Source of the DNA: Diadema setosum
Lineage: Eukaryota; Echinodermata; Echinoidea; Diadematoida; Diadematidae
Direction of reading: 5' to 3'
Assembly: GCF_964275005.1 (NCBI RefSeq)
Contig: NC_092701.1
Location: 9,090,453-9,154,452, forward strand
DNA: 64,000 nt
Position 1 is the first letter of the stretch, and every line of letters starts with the position of its first letter. The translations under genes and the position numbers were made by a program. The notes beneath the pieces are model-generated. The model was given only the letters and a program-made list of their open reading frames with translations. It did no database searches and was not told the origin of the DNA. This document shows, in pieces, positions 1-11,939 of the stretch.

Positions 1-1517
1 TTAGATATTGCAAAATGGCAGATAGTAAAAAGAATATAATGATTCTTTCATCAGTAATTTAGCAACTACACCATGTTCATCTTTAGAAGATCATTGTTGC
101 CAAGTTATTATTACTTTTCACGAACATTTTATAGAGAACAGTGTTGTAGAGGTCAAAGGTCAGCCAGATACTTCCGAAGGAATGATCTCATCAGTGTCAT
201 CAGAGCCCTGTTGCATAAAAGTGTAGCATTACTGTAAAATTAATGGTAACTCTGCAATCGAATGATAACTACAGGTGTAACCATGGCAACACTATTCCAT
301 AGCCAATCAAAGGCAAGAAATAAAAGGTGGTTACCGTTGATCGCAGAGTTACATGTACCATTATTATTGTAATGTTACCATAGTTCTATGCAATAGGGCT
401 GTGATTTGTGTAGTTGTTTGTGAATCGTATCAACTTTTTACGGAAATATGTGAAACTCGGGACTCGGTCACTTTCTTACAATATATCTGACTCCAATGGA
501 ATTCCTGCAATTATGTGCATCTGAATTTTAACTCTATTTCGTGAAGTCAGCTTGACAGTGGACTGCCTTTGTACTTGAAGAGAAACAACTTGATCACAGC
601 AAGAGATTCTGTGGTTTATTAAAGTCAGCCATCGAAGTTTGTCTAATTCAATTCAACATTCTGCTTCCTCTTTTCATTATCAGAATCAATTTTTGTTCAG
701 CAAATCTTTAGATGAAAGACAAATTTTGAGCTTCTTTCTTCAATTCAAGCTCTTCAGAGAGCTGGTGCGCTTTCTAGTCTTAACAGATATCTATGATCAG
801 AGACAGCAAGGACAATAAAAACATGCATTTTGTCATGTCATTTCTGGATAAAATCTTGAGATCTAAATAATTGGAAACGTAATTTATGTGTTCATTCCCT
901 GTTTGTGTCGAGCTTGCCAGGTATATTTATGGATTGTGTCATTTTCTTCCAACTTATTCCTTTGATTTGATAGCACATTATTTGCTGAGCCAATATGAAA
1001 TTGTCTATGATAGGTCAAGTTACGATTTTTGGAGTAAGGCCAGCACAGTTTTAGCTCTGTTTTTAAAAAGGACTGATTTTTCAGTTTCTTCTCAGTTTTT
1101 TTTGACAGTTGAATTACTTTTTATTTCCTGTTTTGCTCACAAAGCGTGATCATGAGATATGTTTTACTTGTGCATTCAGTATTTTTTATTTGTACATAGG
1201 AGATAGACTTATGTACGGGTATGAAAAGTTTGTTATATTCAAATTTGTTGCTGTTTTCCCTTTATTTGTTTTGTTTTACATTATGTGCTATCAAATCAAA
1301 TTTGGACCAGATTCTGTTTTGAGTATGAATGCAATTTACACCTTTTACCTAGTGGAAATGGATGAAAGTTCTTTCTCAGGATTGATGTGATTTCCAAGCA
1401 AGGACATGTTCTCTGAAAGTAGAACTCGATCATTCTGTCTTTTTTATATGTATTCATTCAAAATTAGCACACAGTGATTCACTTTGTTGTGGTACAGGGA
1501 CTGCACATGAGATCCCA
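1..1517. other. Gene-free; small hairpin element and T-rich sequence
   Basis: No coding similarity is seen. The plus strand is T-rich, especially 860-1380, as in 3' untranslated or intronic sequence. A short inverted repeat lies at 241-363. The stretch could belong to a gene left of the window. Confidence 0.5.
241..363. repeat. Small foldback element
   Basis: The left end TAATGGTAACTCTGCAATCG and the right end CGCAGAGTTACATGTACCAT are imperfect inverted copies about 22-27 nt long, enclosing 75 nt. This is the shape of a small MITE; no second copy is recognised here. Confidence 0.55.
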
Positions 1518-1732
1518 TACTGTACGAGCTGAAATTTTCGCGTACAGATATTTTCGCGAATTGCTACTTGGAGGACATTTTCACGTGTTGTTAATTTCGC
1601 GGTTGTGAGGGTCTAACTGAACTTACTTATTCACACGCTTTTATTTTCGCGTGTTGTTTTTTTCGCGCTTCAAAGATGATTCGCGAAATTCGCGAAAATA
1701 AAACCACCGCGAAAATTTCAGCTCGTACAGTA
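1518..1732. repeat. TTTCGCG-rich foldback MITE, type C
   Basis: Inverted ends TACTGTACGAGCTGAAATTT and its complement enclose repeated TTCGCGAA/TTTCGCG motifs. One exact TTTCGCGC (E2F-type) site is present. A TA dinucleotide starts and ends the element. Confidence 0.85.
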
Positions 1733-3272
1733 TATTTGGCAGAGGCGATGGTGCATCTGCGTGTAGTTTAAAGTGACTGTAGCTTAGTCACTGCGCTCTG
1801 TGTTGTCGTTTTCTACGTATTTAAGGGTGGATTTCAGCACCAATTCGTAATACAAGGTGAGACTATTGAATGGTGATTGAAATGCCACCACGGTTGTTTG
1901 CAAAGAACTGGAAACAACACTGAATCTTGATTAACCATTTGATTACTGGAGGTATCCATAACACGTATCCACCCAATGGGGCATAAACATGGTGGGGGAT
2001 GGGCAGCAAGCAGAGGGTTAAAATTTGTTAATGCGTGTTATTTCATGAAAGCCTGGTATAAACATCGAGGGTGTGCTTAAATTCTGGTCGCCTAGTCGTT
2101 TTCAGTTGCCGTGGTTCCTCAGGAAGTGAGAAATATTCGAGGCGATATCTCCAAGTATGCACATTTACTTTTTCTCTTTTTTTGTTGGTTTTTTATTCAA
2201 AGCATCTCTCACTCCAAGTCGTTCCAAAAATTCCAAGTCGTTGTATTCAACCATTCTGTAAGGAGGATTCTGTGTTCTTTCATACATCGTATTCCTACAA
2301 TCTAGATTACTGAAATAAAAGCAAAACAAGAAAATCAAGCTCTGTCTGCCACTATTTTGGGAATTTTCTTGTAGTCTGTGGCCAATTGTAGTTTTCCATG
2401 AGATGAAATTTTATTGTTACTTACAGTGTGAATTCTCACTCCAAACTAGACTAGCACCCATGAAATGTAAAAACTCTCTTGAGGAATATTGTCTGACACA
2501 TGCGCTTTAGATATTTTGATACTTAACCATCCAGCAATATTGTTTAATGTTTTACGATGTACCGTGTACCATTTGGTTCGCATTTTCGACCTCCTTCTTC
2601 CTATTCCTTTTGAGTAGCTGAGAATAAAAGCCAGTCATAGTAAGTGTAAATAGCCATGAGATGTACACTGTAAACCCATGTTCTGGTATAGCTACATAAG
2701 ATTGTCTCCTTGTACCTATTTTGTTGTTGCTGTTTTCAGCAGAATGCATATTCTGTCGTATGCCTGGCATTCCAAATGATAACAGTATTTGAGTTCGTGG
2801 TGTATTCCAGTCAAGAATTTGATTTATTGTATTTTTTTTTTTAAAGATGCAAGAAACATACAAACTACAATTGTACTTTGCTTCACACAGCAGTAAATAT
2901 TGTACATGTTGAGGTGTCTATCATGAATACTTGCAAAAAACAACAACAACCCAAGTATGATTAAGACTTTTAAAGGCAATCAATGAGTGGCCAATATTTT
3001 TGTGTTTCTTGTCATTTTGTTCCCATAGCTGTTACAGCAATGTCTAAAAGCATTCTTTTGAATTTGTTCCGTTGTCCATTTTCCTTTTCACGCCATGTCT
3101 CGTTCCTGCAGAGCCAATGCAGAGATGTGCAAATGGCATTGTTGTGTGGTATGACGAATCTTAGAAATAAAATCTCTTTTGCCATTGGACTTATACAATT
3201 CTTGACTACGCATTGTGTCCGCTCAGTTTTACCAACCCTGTGTGCTTACTCTATGAAACAGTGTACCATGAG
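1733..3272. other. Gene-free stretch
   Basis: No exon, RNA gene or foldback is recognised. An AATAAA occurs near 2311 on the plus strand; without a gene upstream it cannot be interpreted. Short open frames here have no recognisable similarity. Confidence 0.4.
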
Positions 3273-3482
3273 TACTGTAAAAACGAGGAATGTTTGCATG
3301 CATTTTAATATCACAAATTTTGCAAGAGCCGAAATTTGCGAAATTAAAATGCACGCCACAGTTCTTTTTTACACTATATTCATTGACTGTTAGAGGCGCC
3401 TAGTGGAAATTTCACGCCGCGAGAAAGGCCGTCAGCTCCAATTCGCAAAAATTTCATGCCGCGAAAATATCTTGATTTACCC
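3273..3482. repeat. TTTCGCG-rich foldback MITE, type A (degenerate right end)
   Basis: The left end TACTGTAAAAACGAGGAATG and the internal GCGAAATTAAAATGCA match the reverse of the copies at 28425, 29982 and 41850. The right end (CATGCCGCGAAAATATCTTG) has lost the last inverted bases. Confidence 0.75.
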
Positions 3483-3521
3483 TGAATCACAAAACCACTA
3501 AAAAGTCGCCCCGCGTAGATT

Positions 3522-3616
3522 TTTAGGTTTTTAGGACGGACTGATTTTGCTACAACATACATTTTCCATAGATGCCTGCCCGAGTATCCTCAGGACTAAT
3601 CTTTGACAGGTTAAAG
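3522..3616. repeat. GAGGACGGA foldback MITE, copy 1 (decayed)
   Basis: TTAGGACGGACTGATTTTGC, CCATAGATGCCTGCCCGAGT and GGACTAATCTTTGACAGG are shared with the copies at 3787 and 26560. The ends are eroded. Confidence 0.6.
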
Positions 3617-3786
3617 AGCACATTCTGAAAGAGCAGACTCTAAGCATCAAAATTATGTACCTGATATAACTCAATGCAAATGGATTTTCCTAATTAAACC
3701 TATCTGAAACTGAAAGGAAGTATGCACCCTGGAAAAGTGTTTAAAATTAGGAAAGGGGCTTTGAAGTTCAAGATCTATTCAAGTGT

Positions 3787-3880
3787 TTAACCCTTTGAGG
3801 ACGGAATGACTTTGCTATAACACATATTTCCCATAGACACCAGCCCGAGTATTCTCGGGACTCATCTTCAACAGGTCAAT
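3787..3880. repeat. GAGGACGGA foldback MITE, copy 2
   Basis: TTAACCCTTTGAGGACGGAA opens the element and the complement-like TCATCTTCAACAGG closes it, with the internal motif CACCAGCCCGAGTATTCTCG. It is the same family as 26560-26652 and lies about 170 bp from copy 1. Confidence 0.7.
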
Positions 3881-6026
3881 CTCACCAAGCTGTGCTCTGT
3901 GCAATGAATTGGAAAAAAAAAAAAAAAAAAACCACACAGGATGTAAAACTCCAGGCCAGGGCAATTACAGTAAAAGGATTATCAGATTATGTTTAAATTT
4001 TCTATTCGTGGCTAACACTAACTTTCAAAGCAGCAGCATTGTCTATTCAAAAGTTATTCTGATTGAATGTGAAGCATGTAAACAGTCTTTAAGAAATAAA
4101 AAGGAGCATCTACACCTACTGCAATCATACTATTTTTCCAAAAAAAAAAATAGTGTTCTAACAATTTAAAAAACTACAATGAACACAATTTTTTGTTTTT
4201 TTATGATACCAAACTTTAGATTGGTTAAGGTTTACTCAGAAGAATTGCCCTTTCAGGAAATACAAAAGACTAAAGATTGACTAGATTGACCAATTTCATT
4301 TGGTTTGATTTCTCACACAAAATATTGGAGTGTGAATTTTTGTTGGTTTTGTGATGCACGGTCACATAATATTATGTGTTCATGTCTGTGTGTGTGTGCC
4401 TGAATTTGTCTTTCCCTGTTTTGTGTGGAAAAAGAAACAGTGAGAGAAATCAACTACACAACTTTACAAGTTACATTTCACCATCAGAGGGTCATTATGT
4501 GAAGACGTACACACTAATTATTTTCAATAGCAAACTGCAAGGGAAATTTGACAGCTAGGTATTTCTTGTCATCTAATTTTGTCATCAAAACTTAGCTTTA
4601 ACACAAAATTTGATTATGGGTCCTTCCTTCATATTAGTGTAAAAGAATATTGCTAGATATCTTCACATTATTTGTTTTTGGTGACTTGCATTTCTATTCT
4701 GCCAGTACAGCTTTATACCCATTTTTTTGTTTTCTAAAAGTGATTGATGCAACCATTAACTTTTAGATTCAAGCTCTCAAAAGTGAGTTTGTCTCTCTAC
4801 AACAGTGAGAGGCATTTCAATCTGATATTTGACATATTCGTGAATTTTGAAAAAACAAGAAATTACAATTCTGCCACTACATGTGACTAGCCACAGATAT
4901 GTGTGCCAGTAACATTCCACATAATGCATGTACTATTTGGAGAGAATGTTCTGTGCACTTGCTAATAAAAGTATAATCATCATATGTTGGGCCTTGGTAT
5001 TATCATCTTGCACTGGTTAAGCTGGGATTTTGCCCACAAACGGATGGGCCTCTCAACTTTTGTTACACGCGAGTTATTCTCGTCCGCAAGCAGATGTTGT
5101 GTAGAGGTTGGCCTGTTTTTCCCACTCTCGTTTTTTCATTCTTTCCAAAGCATTATCTTGGTGATAAAGTGAACTCAGCATTTGTCTGCTATTTTCAGTA
5201 CTCCAGCGACACTGTTGCTATGCAGAAATGACTTTTTTCCCCTCCTTTTTACTCTTTTTGTCTCATCTTCTATTTCAATATTTACAAGGATTATGGAATG
5301 TGTGAAATTGTCTTTGGCAAGGTTTGATAGGCCAGACTTTTTTTTCACCCTCCGTATTATCTATAATATGTCATATATAACAGAAATGCAATGTATATAT
5401 TATCAGATATTTTCTTAAAATGCTTGTTAATAACCAAATTTTTCACTTCCAGAGGATGAAAAGGATAAGAAGAACCTAATTTCTTTTTGATTGATCTTTG
5501 AGCATTTTTCTTCCCCAACCAGAGCCTATCAATTGATCTTTATCAGCCGCGTAGCACAAACTTATACATCATACTGTCATGTGGGAGGTATAGAACTCTG
5601 ATCTCATATTCATAGGAGGATCTCTTGGTGCTTCTTGACAACTCTTCCCCCAGATGCCCTTTTCACCCCTGTCCTTCCTTTCATGTTGACCCTATCTTTT
5701 CTTCTTCTTATAATTTTGTTATTCATAGCATGCAAACTTTGTTCTTTCTGCCACAGTCATTTTTTTTTTCATCTATATTCTTCAGAAAGTTGTGTGTGAG
5801 TATGTGATAAATGTAATCTTGGAACATATTTTAACCTCAATTCCAATTTCAAGTTTACAATCTGTGTTTCCCATTTCATCATCTACATGTTTATGTATGC
5901 AAGATCTGTGATATTATCAGTGACATCACACCCAAATGACGCCATTGCCTGAATTTTCCTTGTAGGAATGTGGAGTGTGGAAACATGAAATTGATATCAT
6001 TTGAACTGCTTGATTGACAGCATGCA
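3881..6026. other. Gene-free AT-rich stretch
   Basis: Poly-A runs (3912-3930, 4139-4150) and T-rich plus-strand sequence are present. No exon is recognised on either strand. Confidence 0.4.
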
Positions 6027-6360
6027 TTAAAGGGGAATGAAGCCCAAATGTACATGTACATGTGGATAGAGTGAAATCAATGCAGCAATATTACTAGAAC
6101 ACATCAGTGAAAATTGAGGAAAATCGGACCATCGGTTCAAACGTTACAAACTTTTTAAATTTTTGTGATGAGACCACTGGATCAAACTACATAGATCTTG
6201 ATGTCATATATGCAATACAATATAAAGAAAATATAAAGAAAAATTCACAAAATATCATTTCATATGAAAAGTACACATTCCCTGGACAAGCTAGTAACAT
6301 AAGTCAAGGGTATTATTATTTCCCCTGCTTTCTGAAAAAGGTAAGTCTAGTCTTCTTTGG
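6027..6360. repeat. TTAAAGG foldback MITE (type D), partial copy 1
   Basis: TTAAAGGGGAATGAAGCCCA, TGGATAGAGTGAAATCAATG, GCAGCAATATTACTAGAACA and CATCAGTGAAAATTGAGG match the left arm of the complete copies at 8320 and 11299. The right arm is missing or decayed. Confidence 0.7.
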
Positions 6361-6714
6361 TGAATTTGATTGTTTGTTTGTTTTGGTGATATGGCATTTG
6401 AATATCATCATACAGTACAACAAGCAAAGTTTGAAAATTTAAGAAATTGAGGCACAGTGGAGTGCTGTTCAAAATGATAGAGGGCATAAAAATATAGTTT
6501 TGCAACCACTGGAACAGTGCCTCCCCCCCCCTTCACACTGCATCAAGAAAGGGGGCATGCATTGCCCCACTACAAGCTCTCACTCTGAGAGGTACAATGG
6601 AACATCTCATGAATGCATTACGAACGGGGACTGGCGTTCTTATACCAGTGGATGTACTGCCGCTGTTCTTAGATGCAATATCAAAAATGTTAGATCAAGT
6701 CAGCAAAGACATGA

Positions 6715-6920
6715 AAGAGGGGGGGGGGAGGGGAAGAAAAAGAAATGGATGAGGAAGAGGAAAGAGAAGAAAAAGAAGAAGAAGAAGAAGAAGAAGAAGA
6801 AGAAGAAGAAGAAGAAGAAGAAGAAAAAGAAAAAGAAATAGAAAAAGAAAAAGAAAAAGAAAAAGAAAAAGAAAAAGAAGAAGAAAAAGAAAAAGAAAAA
6901 GAAGACAATATTAGACAAGA
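6715..6920 (+). repeat. Polypurine GGA/GAA/GAAAAA microsatellite
   Basis: About 200 nt with almost no pyrimidine on the plus strand: G9, then AGAAGA repeats (6770-6825), then AAAAAG units to 6905. Such mirror-repeat purine tracts can form triplex (H-) DNA. Translations are low-complexity artefacts. Confidence 0.95.
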
Positions 6921-7546
6921 AGATAAGATTTCTGAGATTTTACAATTGTCACTTTCCTTTTCATGTGTAAAGTGTGTCATATCTGCGTTTGCAGATGACT
7001 GCAACTGTTGAGTTTGACAAAGCAGTTTTTTTCAGGAAATGTCCTGAAGTAGGTCAGATATTAATTTTTTTGTTCCCTGGGAGAAGGGAGGGGTTCTTTA
7101 ACCGCCCGGGAAGGGTCTTGTTGTGAGAGATGCCTCAGGGGGTGTCAAACGGGGTTACTAGGCCAAAGTAGCGGAGCTGGTATTATAAAAGTCCATCCAC
7201 ACAAGGAGGTCTAGATCTTTGGTAAACCTGGTTTCTCATTAGCAGAGATTTGTCACTTGAGTGGAAAAAAAAAATGAAGTGATTATTATCATTGGCCCTT
7301 GGCACACTCTCAGAATAGACTGAGGGTAATGACTGTACAGAATTACAGATTAAGAAGAGCTGACCTGGTACAGAAGGATTATAGCAACAGGAAGTAAAAT
7401 TGTCCTCTCGTTTATCCATATCAAAATATAGGCCTACATAACTCACTGACACATAGTGTACACACATTTGTTTCACTGTACATCGAAAGTGATTTTGTAT
7501 GTTTTGTTAGGGAATGTTTTGAAAAGTTGATAAGCTTATTTAGCTG

Positions 7547-7840
7547 TTAAGTAAAGGGAACCAAAGCCCAAGTATAAGTGTGGATTGAGTGAAAGCAGCA
7601 ATATTAGCAGAACACGTCAGTGAAAGTTTGAACAAAAATCAATCAATTCAAAAGGCATTATCTTTTTTAAGACCCGCTGTCGTCATTACGGGGTAAGGAT
7701 CAAGACTACTACACTTTATGACATCATAATGGACCAAAATAACCAAAAAATCAACATATTTTCACTTTTCTAGCATAATATATGAGCACCTGACTAAGAC
7801 CAACCTTTTTCAGAAAACAGGGAGGAATGGTATAACCCTA
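7547..7840. repeat. Type D foldback MITE, partial copy 2
   Basis: GTAAAGGGAACCAAAGCCCA, GGATTGAGTGAAAGCAGCAA and ATTAGCAGAACACGTCAGTG match the left arm of type D. The body, including TATGACATCATAATGG, is partly retained; no clean right end is found. Confidence 0.65.
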
Positions 7841-8319
7841 AAACTAATAGTCACTAATAAGTCAATGGAATGTGTAGGTCTACTTTTCATGACAAATCCA
7901 GTGAAGACAACTTAAAAACTATGGATTTGGCTAAACAGGACTTTCCTTTTTTTTTCCAAAAAATAATCATATGCATACTCTCTGCAAAGATATTAAAAGG
8001 AACTTTGTCCAGACGAGGGTCAACTGCACTGACCCCTCTCAGCTATAGAGATGAACTTTCCTGCACCAAAGAGGGGTATATAACAAACAAGAAGCTTGCT
8101 CTTCACAAATTATAAGAAGTGGAACACATAATGACTCTTTTTCACAGTGATTCCATACTAAGATGTATGTATATACAATTACGTACACAAGAATGAAAAC
8201 ACAAACGAGCCATAAAACTGACACTGAATATGTCACTGCTGAGTATTGAGGCTCGTTTGGAAGAGATGGTAATGAGATGGTATGTGGGACCTTGCAAGTT
8301 ATGCTCACTTTAGGATAAG

Positions 8320-8886
8320 TTAAAGGACAAGTTCACCTTCATATACATGTGGATTGAAATAATGCAGCAATATAAGTGGAACACATCAGTGAAAATTTGG
8401 GGAAAATTGGACAATCCATTCAAAAGTTATCAATTTTTTAAAGTTTCTGTGCAGTCACTGCTGGATGAGAAGACTACTGCAGTTGATGATGTCACATGCG
8501 TACAACGATATATGGAAAATATAAAGAGAATTCCACAAAATTTCATTTTTTGAAAAAGTACACATTCCCTCAACTTGTAAATGATATATGTTAAGGGTAA
8601 TATTACTCTCCCTGCCTTCTGAAAGAGGCAAGTCATGTGTTCTTCTATTATGCGAGAAAAGTGAAAATATGTTGAATTTTCTGTATAGTTTCTTTATATA
8701 GTTGTACACATATGACATCACAAGCTGTAGTAGTCTTCACATCCAGCGATCGTGGAACCGAAACTTCCAAAATTCATAACTTTTGAACGGATTGTCCAAT
8801 ATCCCTCAAACTTTCACTGATGTGTTCTACTAATATTGCTGCATTCTCTCAATCGTCATGTTTATGAAGGTGGACTTGTCCTTTAA
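8320..8886. repeat. Complete type D foldback MITE
   Basis: TTAAAGGACAAGTTCACCTT at the left and the complementary AAGGTGGACTTGTCCTTTAA at the right, with arms of about 200 nt pairing inward through AACACATCAGTGAAA and GATGTCACATGCGTAC. I recognise this end sequence as a widespread sea urchin-type MITE. Confidence 0.9.
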
Positions 8887-8934
8887 GGTCTCATGTTAAT
8901 CACACAATTAGTAATTTAGCAATGATTGTAAGAT

Positions 8935-9085
8935 GATGGCAGTTACAAAATATTGGGTTTGAAGTTTGTTTGTTTGTTTTTTTTTGTTAATCACACAATT
9001 AGTAATTTAGCAGTGATTAGCAGTGATGATGGCAGTTACAAAATATTGGGTTTGATGTTTGTTTGTCTGTTTGTTTTTTGTTTAG
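8935..9085 (+). repeat. Short direct duplication
   Basis: A roughly 90-nt unit (GTTAATCACACAATTAGTAA, GATGATGGCAGTTACAAAAT, ATTGGGTTTGA, then a GTTTGTTTGTTTT run) occurs twice in tandem at about 8893-8985 and 8985-9080, with small indels. Confidence 0.75.
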
Positions 9086-9704
9086 TGTGGCTTTATCCGA
9101 GTTATCTGAAGAAGAAGATTTTTATTCAATAACATAAACTTGTCTCACACTGAGATATTCATGTGGTCACAAAAGTGATAATTTGGGTGTTATAAATCCC
9201 CACAAATTAACATGGATTTGGTCCTTTATTGCGTGTGAGGAAACACCTCAAACTTTCCTGATGCAACAAACAATCACAGACTTCAAAGTTTTCCAGCTTT
9301 CCACCTTTACTTTGTCTCACTTGAATTTTTGAACTGTTCAGTCTTTACCTAAATCCCATTTTAAGTTTTCCTTAAATAAACATGTTCGTCACATCAATCT
9401 CAATCCCTTTACATCTGACACTCTATTCACCTTGGCATGTTTCATTGTGTCTGCCGGCACCAGTTGTCGCGGATTATTTCAGAAGACATCTGTTTCTTTC
9501 CATCCAACAAAAGTATATGCCACTGCAACAGGTCGCGCCAACACAAATGAACGTCAAACAATGCTTGAGCCTTGCACGACACCCTCAACACATGCAGTGG
9601 AGAGAAACAAAATCTTTTCTTTCGTTTATTAGCAATCATGATTCACATGAACACTACCAACACACTGTATCATAAAAAGGTCTGCTAAACATTTCTGTGG
9701 TACA

Positions 9705-10031
9705 TAGAGACTCCAACTCTCCCACTTTCAACTGGAGATCTCCCGCCGAAAGCCCATTTTTGCAAAATCTCCTGTTCTCCCGCTTGAGATTTAATTTCTC
9801 CCGCCCTGGCTCTGTGTCTCCCGCTTGAAATGATTTCTTACTTATTGCCATCGTATGTTGAAAAACAAGCCTTATATTGCAAGAAAGAGCATCTAGAACC
9901 CTAGAGCTTCCAGGGCCTGCTTACCCCGGCTGCAAGGAACTTCGCCCACATCAAGTTGGAGTCTCCCATTTGCTAGGGGTTTCAGGCGGGAGAATCTCCA
10001 GATCAGAAGGTGCTTGGGGTTGGAGTCTCTG
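9705..10031 (+). repeat. GAGACTCCAAC foldback element (type E), copy 1
   Basis: The ends AGAGACTCCAACTCTCCCA and TTGGGGTTGGAGTCTCT are inverted. The body contains repeated TCTCCCGC and GGCGGGAGA motifs. A second copy in opposite orientation is at 14298-14600. Confidence 0.8.
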
Positions 10032-11298
10032 GTTACAGTGTATATCAACAACAGAAATCCAAATTCAGATAAGATGCATTTCATGATGTGATTACCAATT
10101 TACTGATATATCATGGATGGAGGTAAGCAAATGAACTTCAAATTAACTTCTGATAGAAATTGCATTTCTGGAGGAAAATAATTCTTATTTTATTTATTCA
10201 TTTATCTTATTTTTTTTTTTTCTTGGGGGGGGGGGTTGCTCATATAAAGAATTTGGCACTGAACTGTATTGAATCATACTTGAAAGAAAGGAAATATATG
10301 GCTGAATCCAGAAAAAAAAAAAATTGCCAAATGTTTGAATGGATGTGGAACTCGTGGGAAGTGATAGTTCATGAAAAATTGATTGCATGAAATAAGATTA
10401 GGCCTAGTGTGCAAAAGTTTGGAAAATTTTGTTAGGGGCATACATTGTAGACTAATAAACATTCCATAGGAACACATAAAAAAGTTTCCTTAAAATGGGA
10501 TGTATCATAGTCAATGTTGCAAGCAAGCAGCAAGAAATTTTGCTTACCATATACTTTCTCACTTTCCTACTTAATATTCACTGTCAGAAATGCAGGTATT
10601 GATGATAAATTATCAAAATGATGGCATAGAATAAGACATAAAATGTTTTTACTTCAACAAAACTTCAAAGGGTTAATAATTTGCCTTATCTAATAATCTA
10701 AATCTTATTTAATCTTATTAAATATTGTATTGTACCGCATTTTGTTGTATTTCATTGTTTTGCATTGTACTGTATTGTACTATTAAACAGTAGATACATG
10801 TAGGAGACTATGAAACCCTTACTTATTCAGCTTTTCCAGAGTGAATGTACCCCCTTTGTCCTCTTTTTTTTTTTTTTTTTTAAACAAGGTTATGTGCCCC
10901 CAAACATGGTTTCACCTGAAAAAGGAACACAATGACATGATCTATGAAAATGGTGAGTCACGATAACATGTGATGCCATAGAGCAAGACATACATCAGAC
11001 AATGTTTGTTGTTGTTGTTGTTGTTTTAACCTGAATAAGGCAGATCTTGATATGATAAAAAAAGGGATAGAATAAAAGGAGATGAGTCATCTTAAGGCTG
11101 TTCAGGTGCAACACACCAACCAAACAATAAGTCACCCCCTATATTTGTGGCTTGCAGGCTTTCCTCCCTGGATCAAACTTTCATGTTCAATCCTTAATCA
11201 TCAACTTCTCTATCACCTGGCTACAGGTAGTCTACTATACAGATATTGACTGGTACGGGGTGGAATATAGGTCTTTATCTCACAATCAGCATGTCTTC
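10032..11298. other. Gene-free stretch
   Basis: It contains G10 at 10226-10235, a TTG run near 11007-11024 and a T21 run at 10863. No exon or foldback end is recognised. Confidence 0.4.
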
Positions 11299-11885
11299 TT
11301 AAAGGACAGGTCAAACTTTATAGACACGTGGATCGAGTGAATGCAGCATTATTGGTAGAACACATCAGTGAGAGTTTGAGGAAAATCAGACAAGCCATTC
11401 AAAAATTATGAATTTCTCAAGTTTCTGCTTAGTCACTGCTGCATGAGAATACTACTATAGCTTGTGATGTCACATGTGTACAATGATATAAAGAAAATAT
11501 AAAGAAAAATCAACATATTTTCACTTACTTGTATCTCACATAATAAAAGAACACTCGTCTTGCCTCTTTCAGAAGGCAGGGGGAATAATATTACCCTGAA
11601 CATACGTCAGTGACAAGTTGAGGAAATGCACACTTTTTACCCCCCCCCCCAAAAAAAAAAAAAAAAAAAAAAATTGTGAAATTCTCTTTATATTTTCTGT
11701 CTATCGTTGTACGCATGTGACATCATACACTGCAGTTGTCTTCTCATCAAGCCTTGACTGCGCAGATACTTTCAAAATCCATAACTTTTGGATGGATTGT
11801 CCAATTTTTTTCAAACTGATGTAGTCTATTAATATTGCTGCTTTCACTCAATCCACATGTATATGAAGGTGGACTTGTCCTTTAA
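11299..11885. repeat. Complete type D foldback MITE, second copy
   Basis: TTAAAGGACAGGTCAAACTT opens it and AAGGTGGACTTGTCCTTTAA closes it; the arms pair as in 8320-8886. A C10A22 homopolymer interrupts the right half. Confidence 0.88.
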
Positions 11886-11939
11886 CATCCCAACCCTATT
11901 TCCTCAATCTATCACCTACAAAATTGTAGTCTACACGTC

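Noticed and set aside
6500-7011. Poly-Lys, poly-Glu, poly-Ser and poly-Phe frames
   Set aside because: Artefacts of the GAA/GAAAAA polypurine tract.
9382-9675. 97-codon frame and overlapping frames on both strands
   Set aside because: No similarity and no splice context; overlapping open frames on both strands suggest chance.
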